DNA of 64,000 bases from Candidatus Sulfotelmatobacter sp. (GCA_035504415.1 DATJRY010000017.1:124001-188000), one strand, 5' to 3'; counted from the stretch's first letter, positions 1-9,853 are shown. Made by a program: numbers and translations. The notes: a model not told the origin generated them from the sequence alone.

Positions 1-66
1 AGCGGCGCGCTGGCGCCCGTGCTCGACGCGCGCGCCAACCTCGCGACCATCTTGGGCCTGCGCTGA
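1..66 (+). CDS. 3' end of an upstream gene (partial)
   Basis: Reading frame 1 is open from the window edge and ends with TGA at 64-66. The last 21 residues end in ATILGLR. There is too little sequence to name the product. The stop lies 2 bp before the ATG of the GrpB-family gene (TGAGGATG), so the two genes are probably translated together. Confidence 0.6.
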   Translation, partial: SGALAPVLDARANLATILGLR

Positions 67-68
67 GG

Positions 69-626
69 ATGCGCGACCGCGACCTGCTCTCGCCCGAAGA
101 TCGTGCCGAGCCGGTCGTCGTCGTGGACTATGATCCCGCCTGGCCGGCGACGTTCGCGGTGCTGCGCGACCGGCTCGCGACGGTGCTCGGCGACCTGGCG
201 GCCGGGATCGAGCACATCGGCTCGACGGCCGTCCCGGGGCTCGCCGCCAAGCCGATCATCGATCTCGACGTCGTCTTGCGGCGCGCGTCCGACTTCGCGC
301 GTGCCGCCGAACGGCTGGAACGGATCGGCTACACGCACCTGGGCGATCTCGGGATCATCGAACGGGCGGCCTTTCGCGCGCCGCCCGGCTCGCCGCGGCA
401 TCACCTCTACGTCTGCCCGGCCGGCGCGCCGGCCCTGCGCGCGCACCTGGCGCTGCGCGACACGCTGCGTGCCGAGCCGGCGCTGTTGGCGGCGTACGCC
501 GACCTCAAGCGCAGCCTGGCGGCGCAATTCCGCGACGACCGCGACGCCTACGCCGAAGGGAAGACGGCGTTCATCACCGCCGCGCTCGGCGAGCGCAGCG
601 GTCAGCGCCGCGCGCGGCGCAAGTAG
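69..626 (+). CDS. GrpB family (UPF0157) nucleotidyltransferase-like protein
   Basis: This 185-residue protein matches the GrpB/UPF0157 family, a nucleotidyltransferase-like fold often found beside or fused to dephospho-CoA kinase. The family signature is clear: VVVVDYDPAWP near residue 16, then EHIGSTAVPGLAAKPIIDLD at about 47-66, followed by the conserved histidine stretch RHHLYVCP at about 110. The length is normal for a stand-alone GrpB protein. The start ATG follows the previous stop by 2 bp. A dephospho-CoA kinase could therefore be the partner just outside the window, but this cannot be seen. The 3' end overlaps the convergent aspartyl protease gene by 25 bp. The biochemical activity of stand-alone members is not established. 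Confidence 0.88.
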   Translation: MRDRDLLSPEDRAEPVVVVDYDPAWPATFAVLRDRLATVLGDLAAGIEHIGSTAVPGLAAKPIIDLDVVLRRASDFARAAERLERIGYTHLGDLGIIERAAFRAPPGSPRHHLYVCPAGAPALRAHLALRDTLRAEPALLAAYADLKRSLAAQFRDDRDAYAEGKTAFITAALGERSGQRRARRK

Positions 627-2155
627 ACCGCGTTCGCGCGGTAGTCGAACCACAGCTCGTACGAGCGCAGCAAGTCCGTTCCGAGCGTCCCGTCCACCTC
701 GTCGCTGCCCAGGTCGGCGTTGGAGACGTCGGCGGTGACGTCGCGCAGCCAGAGGCCGGCGATCTCGAGTCCGGGCAGGCGCGTCGGCACGGCGAACGCC
801 GAGCCGCCGATGCCGCGCACGCGGGTCGTCCCGCTGAAGCGGTCGGGCGCGAACTCACCGCGATCGGCGAACCCGTTCTCGAAGACGGTCTGGTTCGCGC
901 CGGTGTCCAGCACGACGCGGCCGAGCGCGCTGCCGGCGCTGATGTGAATGGCCGGCGTGCGGTCGTCCAGACTCAGCGTCGCCGAGGCGGCGTCGGACGG
1001 CGGGTGAAAGCGCTCGGGCGCGATCGCTTCGGCCAGGTTGTGCTCGAGGTCGAGATGCACGACGACGTCGGCGAAGAAATCGAAGCCGAGCAGCCCGACG
1101 ATGCGCGTGTGCGAGTCGGGCTGAAACGGGATCGCCACCACCCGCGCGGCGAGGTTGCGCATGCGCAGGTCGCCGACCGTCAGCAGCGGGATGACCGTCA
1201 TCGACTCCTGGAACGCGCCCATCGTCGAGCCGATGTGCGTGCCGAAGCGCTCGAGCTTCTGCTGGTCGGCGACGGTCGGGTCGATGAAGATCCCCGCCGC
1301 GCCGGAGTCCAGCAAGAAGTCGTAGGCGCTGCGGCCGACGATGACCCGAATGACCGGTAACCCGTCGACGAAGCGCACCGGCAGCCGCACCGTGCCGCCG
1401 GGCTTACCGGTGAACTCGACGACGCGCCGGCTGGGCGGCATCTCGACGTCGCGCGGATCCGGCGTCGTGTCCAGCCCGCGGTTGACCAGCAGCTGCTCGC
1501 GCTCGTTGCCGAGCGTGTCGGTGGTGAAGATGCGCGAGGGATCCCAGACTCCGTCGAACAGCCGATAGTCGTCGTACGTCGTCGTGATCCGCGCGTGCCG
1601 CTCGACGGCCTCGCTGCGCGTGAGCAGCCCGGTCCTCTTGTCGATGAACAGCCACTCGTGGATGCCGGCCGGCGGGTCGACTTCGACGACGTACGCGCCG
1701 GTCGCCGGCGACTCGCCGACCAGCCGCACGTCGCGGTCGTCGCCGGGGTCGCGGAACGCGCGCTCGCTCGCCGCCAAGCGCTGATCGTGCAGGCCGGCGT
1801 CGACGAACGTGATGCCGTTGCGGTCCTGCTGCCAATGGATGCCGTGCAGCACGCCTTTCTGATAGCTGACCGGCCCCAGCGTGGTGATCGCGCGGACGTC
1901 CTTGCCGAGCTGGTAGACGCGGTACTCGCCGACGGTGCCGTCCTGGAACAACCGCCAGTCTTCGATTACCGTCGCGGCGCGCGTGTAGTCGCGCTGGTGC
2001 GCGCGCTCGTAGAGCGCGCGCACTTTGGCCAGCGTCGCGGCGGTGCCGACCAGCCCGCCGGGTTCGTCGTCGTACGCGGCCTGTGCCGCTTGTGCCAGCA
2101 GCAGCGCGGCCAACGCGGCTGCCGCGGCCCAGCGGCGAGGCCGCACCGGGCTCAT
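602..2155 (-). CDS. Exported protein with two retropepsin-like aspartyl protease domains
   Basis: This is a 517-residue protein with a Sec-type signal peptide (basic MSPVRPRRW, hydrophobic stretch to about 26). Residues about 30-240 form a beta-rich N-terminal region resembling the lipoprotein-carrier-like domains that precede some bacterial aspartyl proteases. Two aspartyl-protease halves follow: DSGA at about 283-286 with LLGFDFF near 356, and DTGA at about 417-420 with GTLGTDLL near the end. Retropepsins normally dimerise, so a chain with two DS/TGA motifs could form a pepsin-like active site internally. The gene lies 13 bp downstream of the 2-oxoacid dehydrogenase E2 gene on the same strand and may be read from that transcript. 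The substrate is unknown; a periplasmic location is inferred. Confidence 0.8.
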   Translation of the reverse strand: MSPVRPRRWAAAAALAALLLAQAAQAAYDDEPGGLVGTAATLAKVRALYERAHQRDYTRAATVIEDWRLFQDGTVGEYRVYQLGKDVRAITTLGPVSYQKGVLHGIHWQQDRNGITFVDAGLHDQRLAASERAFRDPGDDRDVRLVGESPATGAYVVEVDPPAGIHEWLFIDKRTGLLTRSEAVERHARITTTYDDYRLFDGVWDPSRIFTTDTLGNEREQLLVNRGLDTTPDPRDVEMPPSRRVVEFTGKPGGTVRLPVRFVDGLPVIRVIVGRSAYDFLLDSGAAGIFIDPTVADQQKLERFGTHIGSTMGAFQESMTVIPLLTVGDLRMRNLAARVVAIPFQPDSHTRIVGLLGFDFFADVVVHLDLEHNLAEAIAPERFHPPSDAASATLSLDDRTPAIHISAGSALGRVVLDTGANQTVFENGFADRGEFAPDRFSGTTRVRGIGGSAFAVPTRLPGLEIAGLWLRDVTADVSNADLGSDEVDGTLGTDLLRSYELWFDYRANAVYLRRARR

Positions 2156-2168
2156 GCGGTGCTCGTCG

Positions 2169-3581
2169 TCAGAGCGATCCGCTGGGCCCCATCGCCTCGA
2201 GACGTCGCTTGAGGTCGGAGAGGAACCCGCTCGCGACGGCGCCGTCGACCACCCGATGATCGAGCGAAAGGCAGACGTTCATCATCGAGCGCACGACGAT
2301 CGCGTCGTCGTCGCGCACGACCGGGCGTTTCACGATCGCTTCGGTGGTCACGATTCCCGTCTGACCCGGCACCAGGATCGGTGCCGAGAGCACCGAGCCG
2401 TTGGCGCCGGTGTTGTTGACGGTGAACGTTCCGGCGGCCAGATCGTCCGCACCGAGCTTGCCGCGCCGCGCCTTGTCGATCAGCGCGCCGGCGGCGATCG
2501 CCAGACCCTTGATCGACAGCCGGTCGGCGTTGCGGATCACCGGGACGATGAGGTTGCCGTCGGCCGCGATCGCCAGGCCGATGTTGACCTCGGCGTGGAC
2601 GCGGATCCCTTCCTCGGTGAAGGACGCGTTCATCAGCGGGAACTGCGCGAGCGCTTCGACCGCGGCGCGCACGAAGAACGGCAGCAGCGTGAGCTTGACG
2701 CCGTTCTCGCGCTCGAAGGCGTCCTTCTCGCACGTGCGCCACTTCCACACGTTGGTGACGTCGACTTCGACCATCGTCCAGGCGTGCGGCGCGGTATGCT
2801 TCGACTCGACCATGCGCTGCGCGATGATCTTGCGCGCCTGGGTGAGCGGGATGAGGTCCCCGGGCCGCGCCTGAGCGTAGGTGGCGCGGCCGCCGCCGGC
2901 CGGCGACGGCGCGGGCGCGGCCGGCGCGCTCGGCGGCGCGGGCGCGGTGTAGACCGCGTTGTCGGCCGAGATGGTCGCGGCGACGCCGGCGCTGGGCCCG
3001 GCTTTCGCGGCGGCCAGGATGTCGTTGGCCGTGATGCGGCCGCCCTCGCCGCTGCCGTGCACGCGCGCGAGATCGATGCGATGCTCGCGCGCCAACCGGC
3101 GCACGGCGGGCGAGACGCGCAGTCCGCCCGGCGCCGCGCTCGCGGCGACGAAGCCGTTGGCGACGACGGCGCTGCCGTTCCCGTTGGCCAGGCTCGGCGC
3201 GGTGAAGGTCGTGCTCGAGAGGCCGACGTTGCCGCCCGGCACCGGCTCGTCGGACGCCTGATGGTTGGCCTCGGCGGCCAGGTTCGCGACCTGTTCCGAT
3301 GGTGAGGCGCTGCCGTGCGGCGCCGGCGTCTGCGCGGCGGCGCCGACTTCGTCGATGATCGCGATCGGGGCGCCGGTCGGGACCGTCTCGCCTTCCTTGA
3401 CGATCAGCTCGCGGATGACGCCGCTGACCGGCGCGGGAACCTCGGCGTTGACCTTGTCGGTCGACACTTCGACGAAGGCTTCGTACTTTTCGACCGAGTC
3501 GCCGGGCTTCTTGAGCCACTGCGCGACGGTCCCTTCGGTGACCGTCTCGCCCAGCTGCGGCATCGTAATCGTGGTCGGCAT
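2169..3581 (-). CDS. Branched-chain 2-oxoacid dehydrogenase E2 (dihydrolipoyl acyltransferase)
   Basis: This is the E2 core of a 2-oxoacid dehydrogenase complex. It carries the acyl group on lipoyl-lysine and transfers it to CoA. The 470-residue protein has an N-terminal lipoyl domain (TMPQLGETVTEGT at about 6-18, lipoylated Lys43 in STDKVNAEV), Ala/Pro-rich linkers, a peripheral-subunit-binding domain (SPAVRRLAREHRIDL), and a C-terminal acyltransferase domain ending in SLDHRVVDG with the catalytic His and Asp. I chose the ATG at 3581 because MPTTITMPQLGE is the canonical E2 start; an upstream extension is possible but looks non-coding. It begins 2 bp after the E1-beta stop. An E3 subunit is not in the window. 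Confidence 0.93.
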   Translation of the reverse strand: MPTTITMPQLGETVTEGTVAQWLKKPGDSVEKYEAFVEVSTDKVNAEVPAPVSGVIRELIVKEGETVPTGAPIAIIDEVGAAAQTPAPHGSASPSEQVANLAAEANHQASDEPVPGGNVGLSSTTFTAPSLANGNGSAVVANGFVAASAAPGGLRVSPAVRRLAREHRIDLARVHGSGEGGRITANDILAAAKAGPSAGVAATISADNAVYTAPAPPSAPAAPAPSPAGGGRATYAQARPGDLIPLTQARKIIAQRMVESKHTAPHAWTMVEVDVTNVWKWRTCEKDAFERENGVKLTLLPFFVRAAVEALAQFPLMNASFTEEGIRVHAEVNIGLAIAADGNLIVPVIRNADRLSIKGLAIAAGALIDKARRGKLGADDLAAGTFTVNNTGANGSVLSAPILVPGQTGIVTTEAIVKRPVVRDDDAIVVRSMMNVCLSLDHRVVDGAVASGFLSDLKRRLEAMGPSGSL

Positions 3582-3583
3582 GG

Positions 3584-4609
3584 CTAGAACGCGGCCAGCG
3601 AACGCATGGCCTCGACCATCGCGTCGGTCGAGATCATGAACTCGTCCTCGAGCGTGAGCGCGTAGCCCATCGCCGGGACGTCGGGGCCGCACAGGCGGCG
3701 GATCGGGGCATCGAGGTCGAACAACGCTTCTTCGGCGACCATCGCGCTGATCTCCGCGCCGATGCCGCCGAACTTGTTGTCCTCGTGGACGATCAGCAGC
3801 TTGCGCGTCTTGCGCACGCTCTCGAGGATCGTCGTCTTGTCCATCGGCCGGATCGAACGCAGGTCGATCACTTCGACCGAGACGCCTTCGCCCTCGAGCC
3901 GGTTGGCCGCGTCGAGCGCCTGATGCAGGTTGTAGCCGTAGCTGACGACGGTGACCTGGGTGCCCGTTTTCTTGACGTCGGCCTTGCCGATCGGAATCGT
4001 GTAGTAGCCCGCCGGCACCTCACCCTTGACGCTGCGATACGTCTTCTTGTGCTCGAGGAAGAGCACCGGGTCGGGGCACTCGATGGCGGCGTTGAGCAAG
4101 CCCTTGATGTCGGCCGGGGTCGAGGGCGCGAGAATCGTCAGGCCGGGGACGTGGTAGAAGAGCGCTTCGATCGAGACCGAGTGCGAGAGCGCGCCGCGCA
4201 CGCCGCCGCCGTACGGCGTGCGGATGACCAGCGGACAGGTGTAGTCGCCGTTGGAACGATAGCGCGTCTTGGCCGCCTCGCCGACGATCTGGTTGAACGC
4301 GGGATAGATGAAGTCGGCGAATTGGATCTCGGCGATCGGGCGCAGGCCTTCCATCGCCATGCCGATCGCGACGCCGATGATCGAGGCTTCGGCCAGCGGC
4401 GTGTCGACGACGCGCTGCGGCCCGAACTCGTCGAGGAAGCCTTTGGTGATGAGGAAGACGTTGCCGCGCGCGCCGACGTCCTCGCCCATGATCAGGACGC
4501 GGTCGTCGCGCACGAGCGCGTCGTGCAACGTCGAGCGGACGGCTTCGACGTTCGTCATCACGCTCGTGCCGGTCGTGCTCTGCGGGCCGGCCGCAGCGGT
4601 GGTCGCCAT
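3584..4609 (-). CDS. Branched-chain 2-oxoacid dehydrogenase E1 beta subunit
   Basis: This is the beta subunit of the thiamine-diphosphate-dependent E1 enzyme, which decarboxylates branched-chain 2-oxoacids from Val, Leu and Ile. The 341 residues show the transketolase pyrimidine-binding region (MGEDVGARGNVF at about 41, DTPLAEASIIGVAIGMA, AEIQFADFIYPAFNQI) and the segment RTPYGGGVRGALSHS, which is typical of the branched-chain rather than pyruvate branch. A C-terminal transketolase domain follows. The start at 4609 has a GGCAGGAG-type ribosome site about 10 bp upstream and lies 1 bp after the E1-alpha stop. The gene order E1alpha-E1beta-E2 supports one transcript. Substrate choice between branched-chain acids and acetoin or pyruvate is inferred from motif likeness. 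Confidence 0.93.
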   Translation of the reverse strand: MATTAAAGPQSTTGTSVMTNVEAVRSTLHDALVRDDRVLIMGEDVGARGNVFLITKGFLDEFGPQRVVDTPLAEASIIGVAIGMAMEGLRPIAEIQFADFIYPAFNQIVGEAAKTRYRSNGDYTCPLVIRTPYGGGVRGALSHSVSIEALFYHVPGLTILAPSTPADIKGLLNAAIECPDPVLFLEHKKTYRSVKGEVPAGYYTIPIGKADVKKTGTQVTVVSYGYNLHQALDAANRLEGEGVSVEVIDLRSIRPMDKTTILESVRKTRKLLIVHEDNKFGGIGAEISAMVAEEALFDLDAPIRRLCGPDVPAMGYALTLEDEFMISTDAMVEAMRSLAAF

Positions 4610-4610
4610 T

Positions 4611-5651
4611 CTACGAGAACTCCTGCCAGGGATGATAGTCGCCTGCGACGACGTTGTCGTACAAGCTCTGGGGGGTCGGGTACGCCTGCGCCTCGGCGGC
4701 GTCCGTCGCTTCGTTCGTCTCGCGCAGCACCTCTTGGCGCAACGCCTTGGCGCGCTCGGCGTCGATCACGCCGGCGTCGATCAGCAGCTGCTCGAAGCGC
4801 GGCACCGGGTCCATCTTGCGCTGCTCTTCGATGATCTCGCGGCTGCGGTAGGTGCGATCGTCGTCGTCGGTCGAGTGCGAGAGGAAGCGGTAGCACTTGG
4901 CTTCGACGATCGAGGGGCCGCCGCCCGAGCGCGCCCGGTCGAGCGCTTCGCGCATCGCCTTGTAGGTCGCGATCGGCTCGAAGCCGTCGCAGACGCTGCT
5001 GGGCAGCCCGTAGCCGGGCGCCTTGTCGGCGACGTTGGCGACGCGCATCTGCATGTTCTGCGGCGTCGAGATCGCCCACTCGTTGTTCTCGACCAGGAAC
5101 ACGATCGGGAGCTGGTGGACGGCGGCGTAGTTGACCGATTCGTGCCACTCGCCTTGCGAGGTCGCGCCTTCACCGGTCGTGCACAGCACCGCGCGCCCGC
5201 TCTCGCCGCGGTACTTGAACGCGGCCGCGACGCCGACGGCGTGGGTGCAGTGCCCCGCGATGATCGACGAGATCGAGAGCACGCCCTTGTCGTGGTTCGT
5301 GTAGTGGTTGGGGAATTGCCGGCCGCCCGAGCGATCGGTCACCCGGGCGAACAGCGAGGAGAGGATCTCGTAGGGCGTCATCCCCACGCCCAGCGCGAGC
5401 CCCAGGTCGCGGTAATACGGCACCAAGACGTCCTTGCCGCGCACGAACGCCATCGCGGCGCCGGCCTGCACGCCCTCGTGCCCCTCGGAACCGAGCGCGA
5501 ACGGGATCTTCCCCTGGCGATTGAGTTGAAAGCCGCGGTTGTCGAGCTGGCGCTGGAGCAGCATGTTGCGGAGCATCGCGACGAGCTGCTCGTCGGTCAG
5601 ATCGCCGCGTTCGAGCTCCCGCCGCTCGCGAGCCGTGGTCGTTTTCGCCAT
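4611..5651 (-). CDS. Branched-chain 2-oxoacid dehydrogenase E1 alpha subunit
   Basis: This is the alpha subunit of the E1 decarboxylase. It contains the thiamine-diphosphate motif GEGATSQGEWHES...VENNEWAIS (GDG...NN type), an early RQLDNRG segment, and the phosphorylation-loop-like stretch SHSTDDDDRTYR. The length of 346 residues is usual for bacterial BCKDH E1 alpha. I chose the ATG at 5651 (MAKTTTARER) over one 30 bp upstream, because CCAGGGGATC lies about 9 bp before it and gives a good ribosome site. It is the first gene of the E1alpha-E1beta-E2 operon. The 127 bp between it and the divergent TPR gene must hold the promoter, but I could not identify -35/-10 boxes with confidence. Confidence 0.92.
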   Translation of the reverse strand: MAKTTTARERRELERGDLTDEQLVAMLRNMLLQRQLDNRGFQLNRQGKIPFALGSEGHEGVQAGAAMAFVRGKDVLVPYYRDLGLALGVGMTPYEILSSLFARVTDRSGGRQFPNHYTNHDKGVLSISSIIAGHCTHAVGVAAAFKYRGESGRAVLCTTGEGATSQGEWHESVNYAAVHQLPIVFLVENNEWAISTPQNMQMRVANVADKAPGYGLPSSVCDGFEPIATYKAMREALDRARSGGGPSIVEAKCYRFLSHSTDDDDRTYRSREIIEEQRKMDPVPRFEQLLIDAGVIDAERAKALRQEVLRETNEATDAAEAQAYPTPQSLYDNVVAGDYHPWQEFS

Positions 5652-5778
5652 CGAGTCGATCCCCTGGACCTGAAGTGACAACCGCGGATACTCGCGCGCC
5701 GGGCGGCTCGACTCCTGCGGCGGCCACCGGCCGCGCGTCGGAAGGAGCCGCGCGTCCCAGCGCCTACGAGATGGGCGA

Positions 5779-7461
5779 ATGGACGAGGATGAGCGGATTC
5801 GCTCACTTCACGCCCGCGCCGTGGCGGCGTTCGCCCGTCGAGACTTCGACGTGGCGGAGGCGGAGCTGCGCGCGCTGCTGGCCGTGCGGCCCGGCGACCG
5901 CAACGCGCGCTTCAACCTGGGCTACGTCCTCGAGGCGCTGGGCCGGACGCGGGAGGCCGGCGAGGCCTACGAGCCGCTGGCGGCCGCCGGTGACGGGCCG
6001 GCGCTGGCGCGCCTGGGCCGCCTGCGTTCCGTTCAAGGGCGGCTCGACGAAGCGGCGGCGTACCTGAGCCGAGCCGCGGCCGCGGCGCCGGACGACCTCG
6101 GCCTCACGCGCGACCTAGGCATCGTCGAGAACCTGCGCGGGCACTTCACCGACTCGGTCCGGCTGCTCGAGTCGGTCGCCCCGCATCCCGCCGCCGACGC
6201 CCAGACCTGGAGCGCGCTGGCGGACTCGCTGCGCGCGCTGCGCCGTCACGACGAAGCCGAGGCCGCGGTCGACGAGGCGCTGCGCCGGGACCTGGGCCTG
6301 CTGCACGCGCGCATCGTGCGGGGCCAGCTGGCCTACGACCGCGGCGACTTCGAGCGCGCGTGGACGGCCTTCGTCCGCGCCGCCGAGCTGGCGCCCCAGG
6401 ACGCCGAGCCGGAGCTCAACCTGGGCGTGCTGGCGCACGGCCTCGGCCGGCTCGACGAGGCGCTCGAGCACCTGCGGCGCGCCGTCGCGTTGGCGCCCGA
6501 CAACCCGCTGGCGCACTTCGACCTGGGGATGACGCTGCTGCTCGGCGGCGACTTCCCGGCCGGGTTCGCCGAATGCGAGTGGCGGCTGCGCGACCCCCAC
6601 CTGCGGCGCGACCGGTTGGGCGAGCTGCTCCCGCGCTGGGACGGCGCCGCGCGCGCCGGCACGGTCGTGGTCACGCGCGAACAGGGACTGGGCGACTTCC
6701 TCTTGTGGTCGCGGTTGTTTCCGGCGGCGCGCGCGCGGGGCGTGCGGCTCGCCGTCGAGTGTCCGGCCGCGCTGGCGCCGCTCTTCGCCGGCTTCCCCGG
6801 GATCGACGAGCTGCTGCCGCCGCAGGCGCCTCGCGAGCCGCGCTTCGCGGCGGCCATTCCGCTCTGCAGCCTCCCGCTGGTGCTCGGTTTGGAGGCGGCC
6901 GCGATCCCGCCGCCGCTGCCGCCGGCCGTCGATCGGGCCCGCACGGCGGCGTTTCGAGCGCGCTTCGCGGCCTTGGGCGCGCGGCGGACGATCGGGATCG
7001 TGTGGGCGGGCGAGCCGGCGCACGCGTTGGATCGCTTCCGTTCCAGCGGGTTGGACGCGTTCGCCGCGCTCGCGACCGTACCCGACGTCGCCTGGGTCTC
7101 GCTGCAGAAGGGGAGCGCGGCGCGCGAAGCGCTGGCGCCCCCGGCGGGTCTGGAGCTGCTGCGGCTCGACGAGGAGCTGCACGACTTCGGCGACACCGCC
7201 GCGGCCGTCGCCGCGCTCGACCTGGTGATCGCGGTCGACACGTCGGTCGCGCACCTGGCGGGCACGCTGGGCGTTCCCGTCTGGTTGCTGCATGGCTTCG
7301 GGAACCATTGGCTCTGGCAGCTCGACCGGACGGACTCGCCGTGGTACCCGAGCCTGCGAATCTTCCGTCAGCACCAGCCGAACCGCTGGGACGGCGTCTT
7401 CGCCGACGTGCGCGCGGCGCTCGAACGAACGGATTCGGTCACGGTGCCGAACGGTACCTGA
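5779..7461 (+). CDS. TPR-repeat protein with C-terminal glycosyltransferase-9-like domain
   Basis: The 560-residue protein starts with about eight tetratricopeptide repeats (residues about 10-260; for example [20 protein letters not shown] and [20 protein letters not shown]-type units). A C-terminal domain of about 300 residues follows, with [30 protein letters not shown] and [20 protein letters not shown]. These resemble the ADP-heptosyltransferase/GT9-like fold attached to TPRs in many Gram-negative bacteria. The motif [11 protein letters not shown] is the usual nucleotide-sugar-site region. Such proteins are thought to glycosylate proteins or act in envelope polysaccharide assembly, but the acceptor here is unknown. 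There is no signal peptide, so it is probably cytoplasmic. The next gene, for a Thr-Pro-rich lipoprotein, starts 25 bp later on the same strand and could be a substrate, which is speculation. Confidence 0.85.
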   Translation: MDEDERIRSLHARAVAAFARRDFDVAEAELRALLAVRPGDRNARFNLGYVLEALGRTREAGEAYEPLAAAGDGPALARLGRLRSVQGRLDEAAAYLSRAAAAAPDDLGLTRDLGIVENLRGHFTDSVRLLESVAPHPAADAQTWSALADSLRALRRHDEAEAAVDEALRRDLGLLHARIVRGQLAYDRGDFERAWTAFVRAAELAPQDAEPELNLGVLAHGLGRLDEALEHLRRAVALAPDNPLAHFDLGMTLLLGGDFPAGFAECEWRLRDPHLRRDRLGELLPRWDGAARAGTVVVTREQGLGDFLLWSRLFPAARARGVRLAVECPAALAPLFAGFPGIDELLPPQAPREPRFAAAIPLCSLPLVLGLEAAAIPPPLPPAVDRARTAAFRARFAALGARRTIGIVWAGEPAHALDRFRSSGLDAFAALATVPDVAWVSLQKGSAAREALAPPAGLELLRLDEELHDFGDTAAAVAALDLVIAVDTSVAHLAGTLGVPVWLLHGFGNHWLWQLDRTDSPWYPSLRIFRQHQPNRWDGVFADVRAALERTDSVTVPNGT

Positions 7462-7486
7462 CCCGCGGCGGCGAAGGAAGAACGCC

Positions 7487-8167
7487 GTGAGCGTCCGCCT
7501 CGGGTTTCTCGGACTCGTTGCGGCGACGATCGTCGTCGCCGGCTGCGGTCCGACGACCGAGCCGCCCTTGAACCTGAAGATTCCGACGCCGTCGCCGACC
7601 GCTTCGCCGACCGCCTCGCCGACTCGGTCACCGTCGCCGGCTCCGAGTCCCACCGCGACGGCGACGTCGAGTCCGAGTCCGAGTCCGAGCCCGACCGCGT
7701 CGCCGACGCCGACCGCGACGACTTCGCCGACGGCGCGTCCCACCGCGACGCCGTCGCCGACGCCCACGCCGACACCCACGCCGACGCCGACACCCACGCC
7801 GACACCGACACCCACGCCGACGCCCACACCCACGCCGACACCAACGCCCACGCCCACGCCGACACCTACGCCTACGCCTACGCCAACGCCGACACCGGTG
7901 CCGTTGACGCTCAACCCGACGTCGCTCTCCTTCAACACGCTCGGCACGCAGCAGACGTTCCAAGTCAACGAGGCCGGTTATACCGGGACGTTCACCTTGA
8001 ACGACGGTGGCAGCTGCAGCGGCATCGCGTTGTACGCACCGAGCAGCGGCCCCGGCCCGAGCTTGACGGTCACGGTGACGTCGGTGACCACCGGCAGCTG
8101 CACGATCACCGCTTCGGACGCGAACGGTCAGGTCGCGACGGAAAGTATCGTCGTCTCGTTCCGCTGA
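7487..8167 (+). CDS. Thr/Pro-repeat lipoprotein with two-cysteine Ig-like domain
   Basis: I start this gene at GTG 7487 because GAAGGAAG lies 6-7 bp upstream and the product then begins with a lipoprotein signal (lipobox VVAGC, Cys20). A long Thr-Pro/Ser-Pro linker (about residues 25-140) leads to a C-terminal beta domain of about 85 residues beginning [14 protein letters not shown]. That domain has two cysteines (GGSCSG and [12 protein letters not shown]) that could form a disulfide. It would be anchored to a membrane with the linker acting as a stalk. The function is unknown. The same domain plan recurs at 11794 and at the C-terminus of the FecR protein at 28767. The antisense frame also has a very long open frame, but only because of the repeat. 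Confidence 0.82.
   Translation: MSVRLGFLGLVAATIVVAGCGPTTEPPLNLKIPTPSPTASPTASPTRSPSPAPSPTATATSSPSPSPSPTASPTPTATTSPTARPTATPSPTPTPTPTPTPTPTPTPTPTPTPTPTPTPTPTPTPTPTPTPTPTPTPVPLTLNPTSLSFNTLGTQQTFQVNEAGYTGTFTLNDGGSCSGIALYAPSSGPGPSLTVTVTSVTTGSCTITASDANGQVATESIVVSFR
7755..7895 (+). repeat. In-frame hexanucleotide repeat encoding Thr-Pro
   Basis: This is a degenerate tandem array of ACGCCG/ACACCC/ACGCCC hexamers giving an unbroken Thr-Pro run in the lipoprotein at 7487. Its unit is a multiple of three, so slippage would change stalk length without breaking the frame. Confidence 0.85.
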
Positions 8168-8191
8168 TCGCGGCGCCGTTGGCCGCCGGCG

Positions 8192-9853
8192 TTAGGCGGT
8201 GACGATCTTCGCCGCGCCCTCCAGGCCCAGCAAACGGATCGACTCCTCGCGCATCTTGTACTTCTGCACCTTGCCGCTCACGGTCATCGGCCAACCCTCG
8301 ACGAACAGCACGTAGCGCGGAATCTTGTAGTGCGCGATCTTGCCGCGGCAGTAGTCGCGGATCTCGTCCTCGCCGGCCTGCGCGCCGTCGCGCAGAACGA
8401 CCCACGCGCACAGCTCCTCGCCGAACTTCTCGTCGGGCACGCCGATGACTTGGACGTCTTTGACGGCCGGGTGCGCGTACAAGAACTCTTCGATCTCGCG
8501 CGGGTAGACGTTCTCGCCGCCGCGGATGACCATGTCCTTGATGCGGCCGCTGATGTTGACGTAGCCGTCCTCGTCCATCGACGCGATGTCGCCGGTGTGC
8601 ATGTAGCGCGCGGCGTCGATCGCGCCGGCGGTCGCCTCGGGGTTTTCCCAGTAGCCGAGCATGACGACGTAGCCGCGCGTGCACAGCTCGCCCGGCGTTC
8701 CGCGCGGGACGATCTCTCCGTCCGCGTCGACGATCTTGACCTCGACGTGCGGGTGCACCCGCCCGACGGTTCCGGTGCGCTTCTCGACCGGATCGTCGGT
8801 CAGCGTCTGCGTCGAGACCGGCGAGGTCTCGGTCATCCCGTAGCAGATCGTCACCTCGGGCATGTGCATCTCGGCTTGCACCCGCTTCATCACCTCGACC
8901 GGGCACGGGCTGCCGGCCATGATCCCGGTGCGCAGCGAGGAGAGGTCGAAGTCGGCGAAGTTCGGCATCGCGAGCTCGGCGATGAACATCGTCGGTACGC
9001 CGTACAGCGACGTGCAGCGCTCCGTCTCGACCGCGCGTAGCGTCAGGTCCGGATCGAACGTCCAGTTGGGGATGACGATCGCCGCGCCGTGCGTCGTGCA
9101 GGCGAGGTTGCCGAGCACCATCCCGAAGCAATGATAGAACGGGACCGGGATGCAAACCCGGTCGAGCTCGGTGTAGCGGCAGCCCTCGCCGATGAAGTAG
9201 CCGTTGTTGAGGATGTTGTGGTGCGAGAGCGTCGCGCCCTTGGGGAAGCCGGTGGTCCCCGAGGTGTATTGGATATTGATCGCCTCGTCGAATTGGCAGC
9301 GCGCCTTGCGCTCCGCCAGCGTCGCGTCGTCGCACTCGACGGCGCGCGCGAGATAGGCGTCCCACGCGACCTCGTCGGACCGCGGCGGCTCTTCGCCCAG
9401 CACCACCACCTCGCGCAACGCCGGCAGGTTGGGACGCACCTCGCGCACCATGGCGAGATATTCGCTGGTCTTGTACCGGTCGAGCGTCACCAGCGTGGAG
9501 ATCCCGCTTTGGCGCAACGCGTACTCGAGCTCGTGGAGGCGGTACGCCGGGTTGACGTTGACCAGGATCGCGCCGATCTTCGCGGTCGCGTATTGCACCA
9601 GCACCCACTCCAGCGAGTTGGGCGACCAGATACCGACCCGCTCGCCGTGGGCGACGCCGGCCGAGACGAAGGCCTTGGCCAGCCGGTCGGTCTCGGCGGC
9701 GAGCTGCGCGTAGCTCAGCCGCTTGTTCTGGTGGACGGAGACGACGGCATCCCGGGACGGAAATCGCCCCGCGACGCGATCGAGGTTGTCGCCGATCGTC
9801 TGCCCGATCAGCGGCACCGGGCTGGCCCCGTGCGCATAGCTCGACTGCGTCAT
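8192..9853 (-). CDS. Long/medium-chain acyl-CoA synthetase (AMP-binding, FadD-like)
   Basis: This enzyme activates a carboxylic acid with ATP and CoA through an acyl-adenylate. The 553-residue protein carries the P-loop-like motif [16 protein letters not shown], the A5 motif CYGMTETSP, the hinge and A8 region [21 protein letters not shown], and the C-terminal catalytic lysine in [12 protein letters not shown]. It is most like fatty-acid CoA ligases of the FadD/acyl-CoA synthetase type; the chain length cannot be read from sequence. I chose ATG 9853 (MTQSSYAHG) because GAGGAG lies about 6 bp upstream; a longer start at 9910 lacks this. It could act with ETF-QO (31087) in fatty-acid oxidation, but no acyl-CoA dehydrogenase is in the window. 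Confidence 0.92.
   Translation of the reverse strand: MTQSSYAHGASPVPLIGQTIGDNLDRVAGRFPSRDAVVSVHQNKRLSYAQLAAETDRLAKAFVSAGVAHGERVGIWSPNSLEWVLVQYATAKIGAILVNVNPAYRLHELEYALRQSGISTLVTLDRYKTSEYLAMVREVRPNLPALREVVVLGEEPPRSDEVAWDAYLARAVECDDATLAERKARCQFDEAINIQYTSGTTGFPKGATLSHHNILNNGYFIGEGCRYTELDRVCIPVPFYHCFGMVLGNLACTTHGAAIVIPNWTFDPDLTLRAVETERCTSLYGVPTMFIAELAMPNFADFDLSSLRTGIMAGSPCPVEVMKRVQAEMHMPEVTICYGMTETSPVSTQTLTDDPVEKRTGTVGRVHPHVEVKIVDADGEIVPRGTPGELCTRGYVVMLGYWENPEATAGAIDAARYMHTGDIASMDEDGYVNISGRIKDMVIRGGENVYPREIEEFLYAHPAVKDVQVIGVPDEKFGEELCAWVVLRDGAQAGEDEIRDYCRGKIAHYKIPRYVLFVEGWPMTVSGKVQKYKMREESIRLLGLEGAAKIVTA

Noticed and set aside
7755-7895. CRISPR-like or satellite array
   Set aside because: The repeat unit is a degenerate hexamer in frame with a lipoprotein and has no spacers.
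6115-7968. 617-codon minus-strand open frame with long Gly-Val repeats
   Set aside because: It is the complement of the TPR gene and of the Thr-Pro repeat; the plus-strand genes have clear domains, and the Gly-Val run is just the reverse of the Thr-Pro codons.
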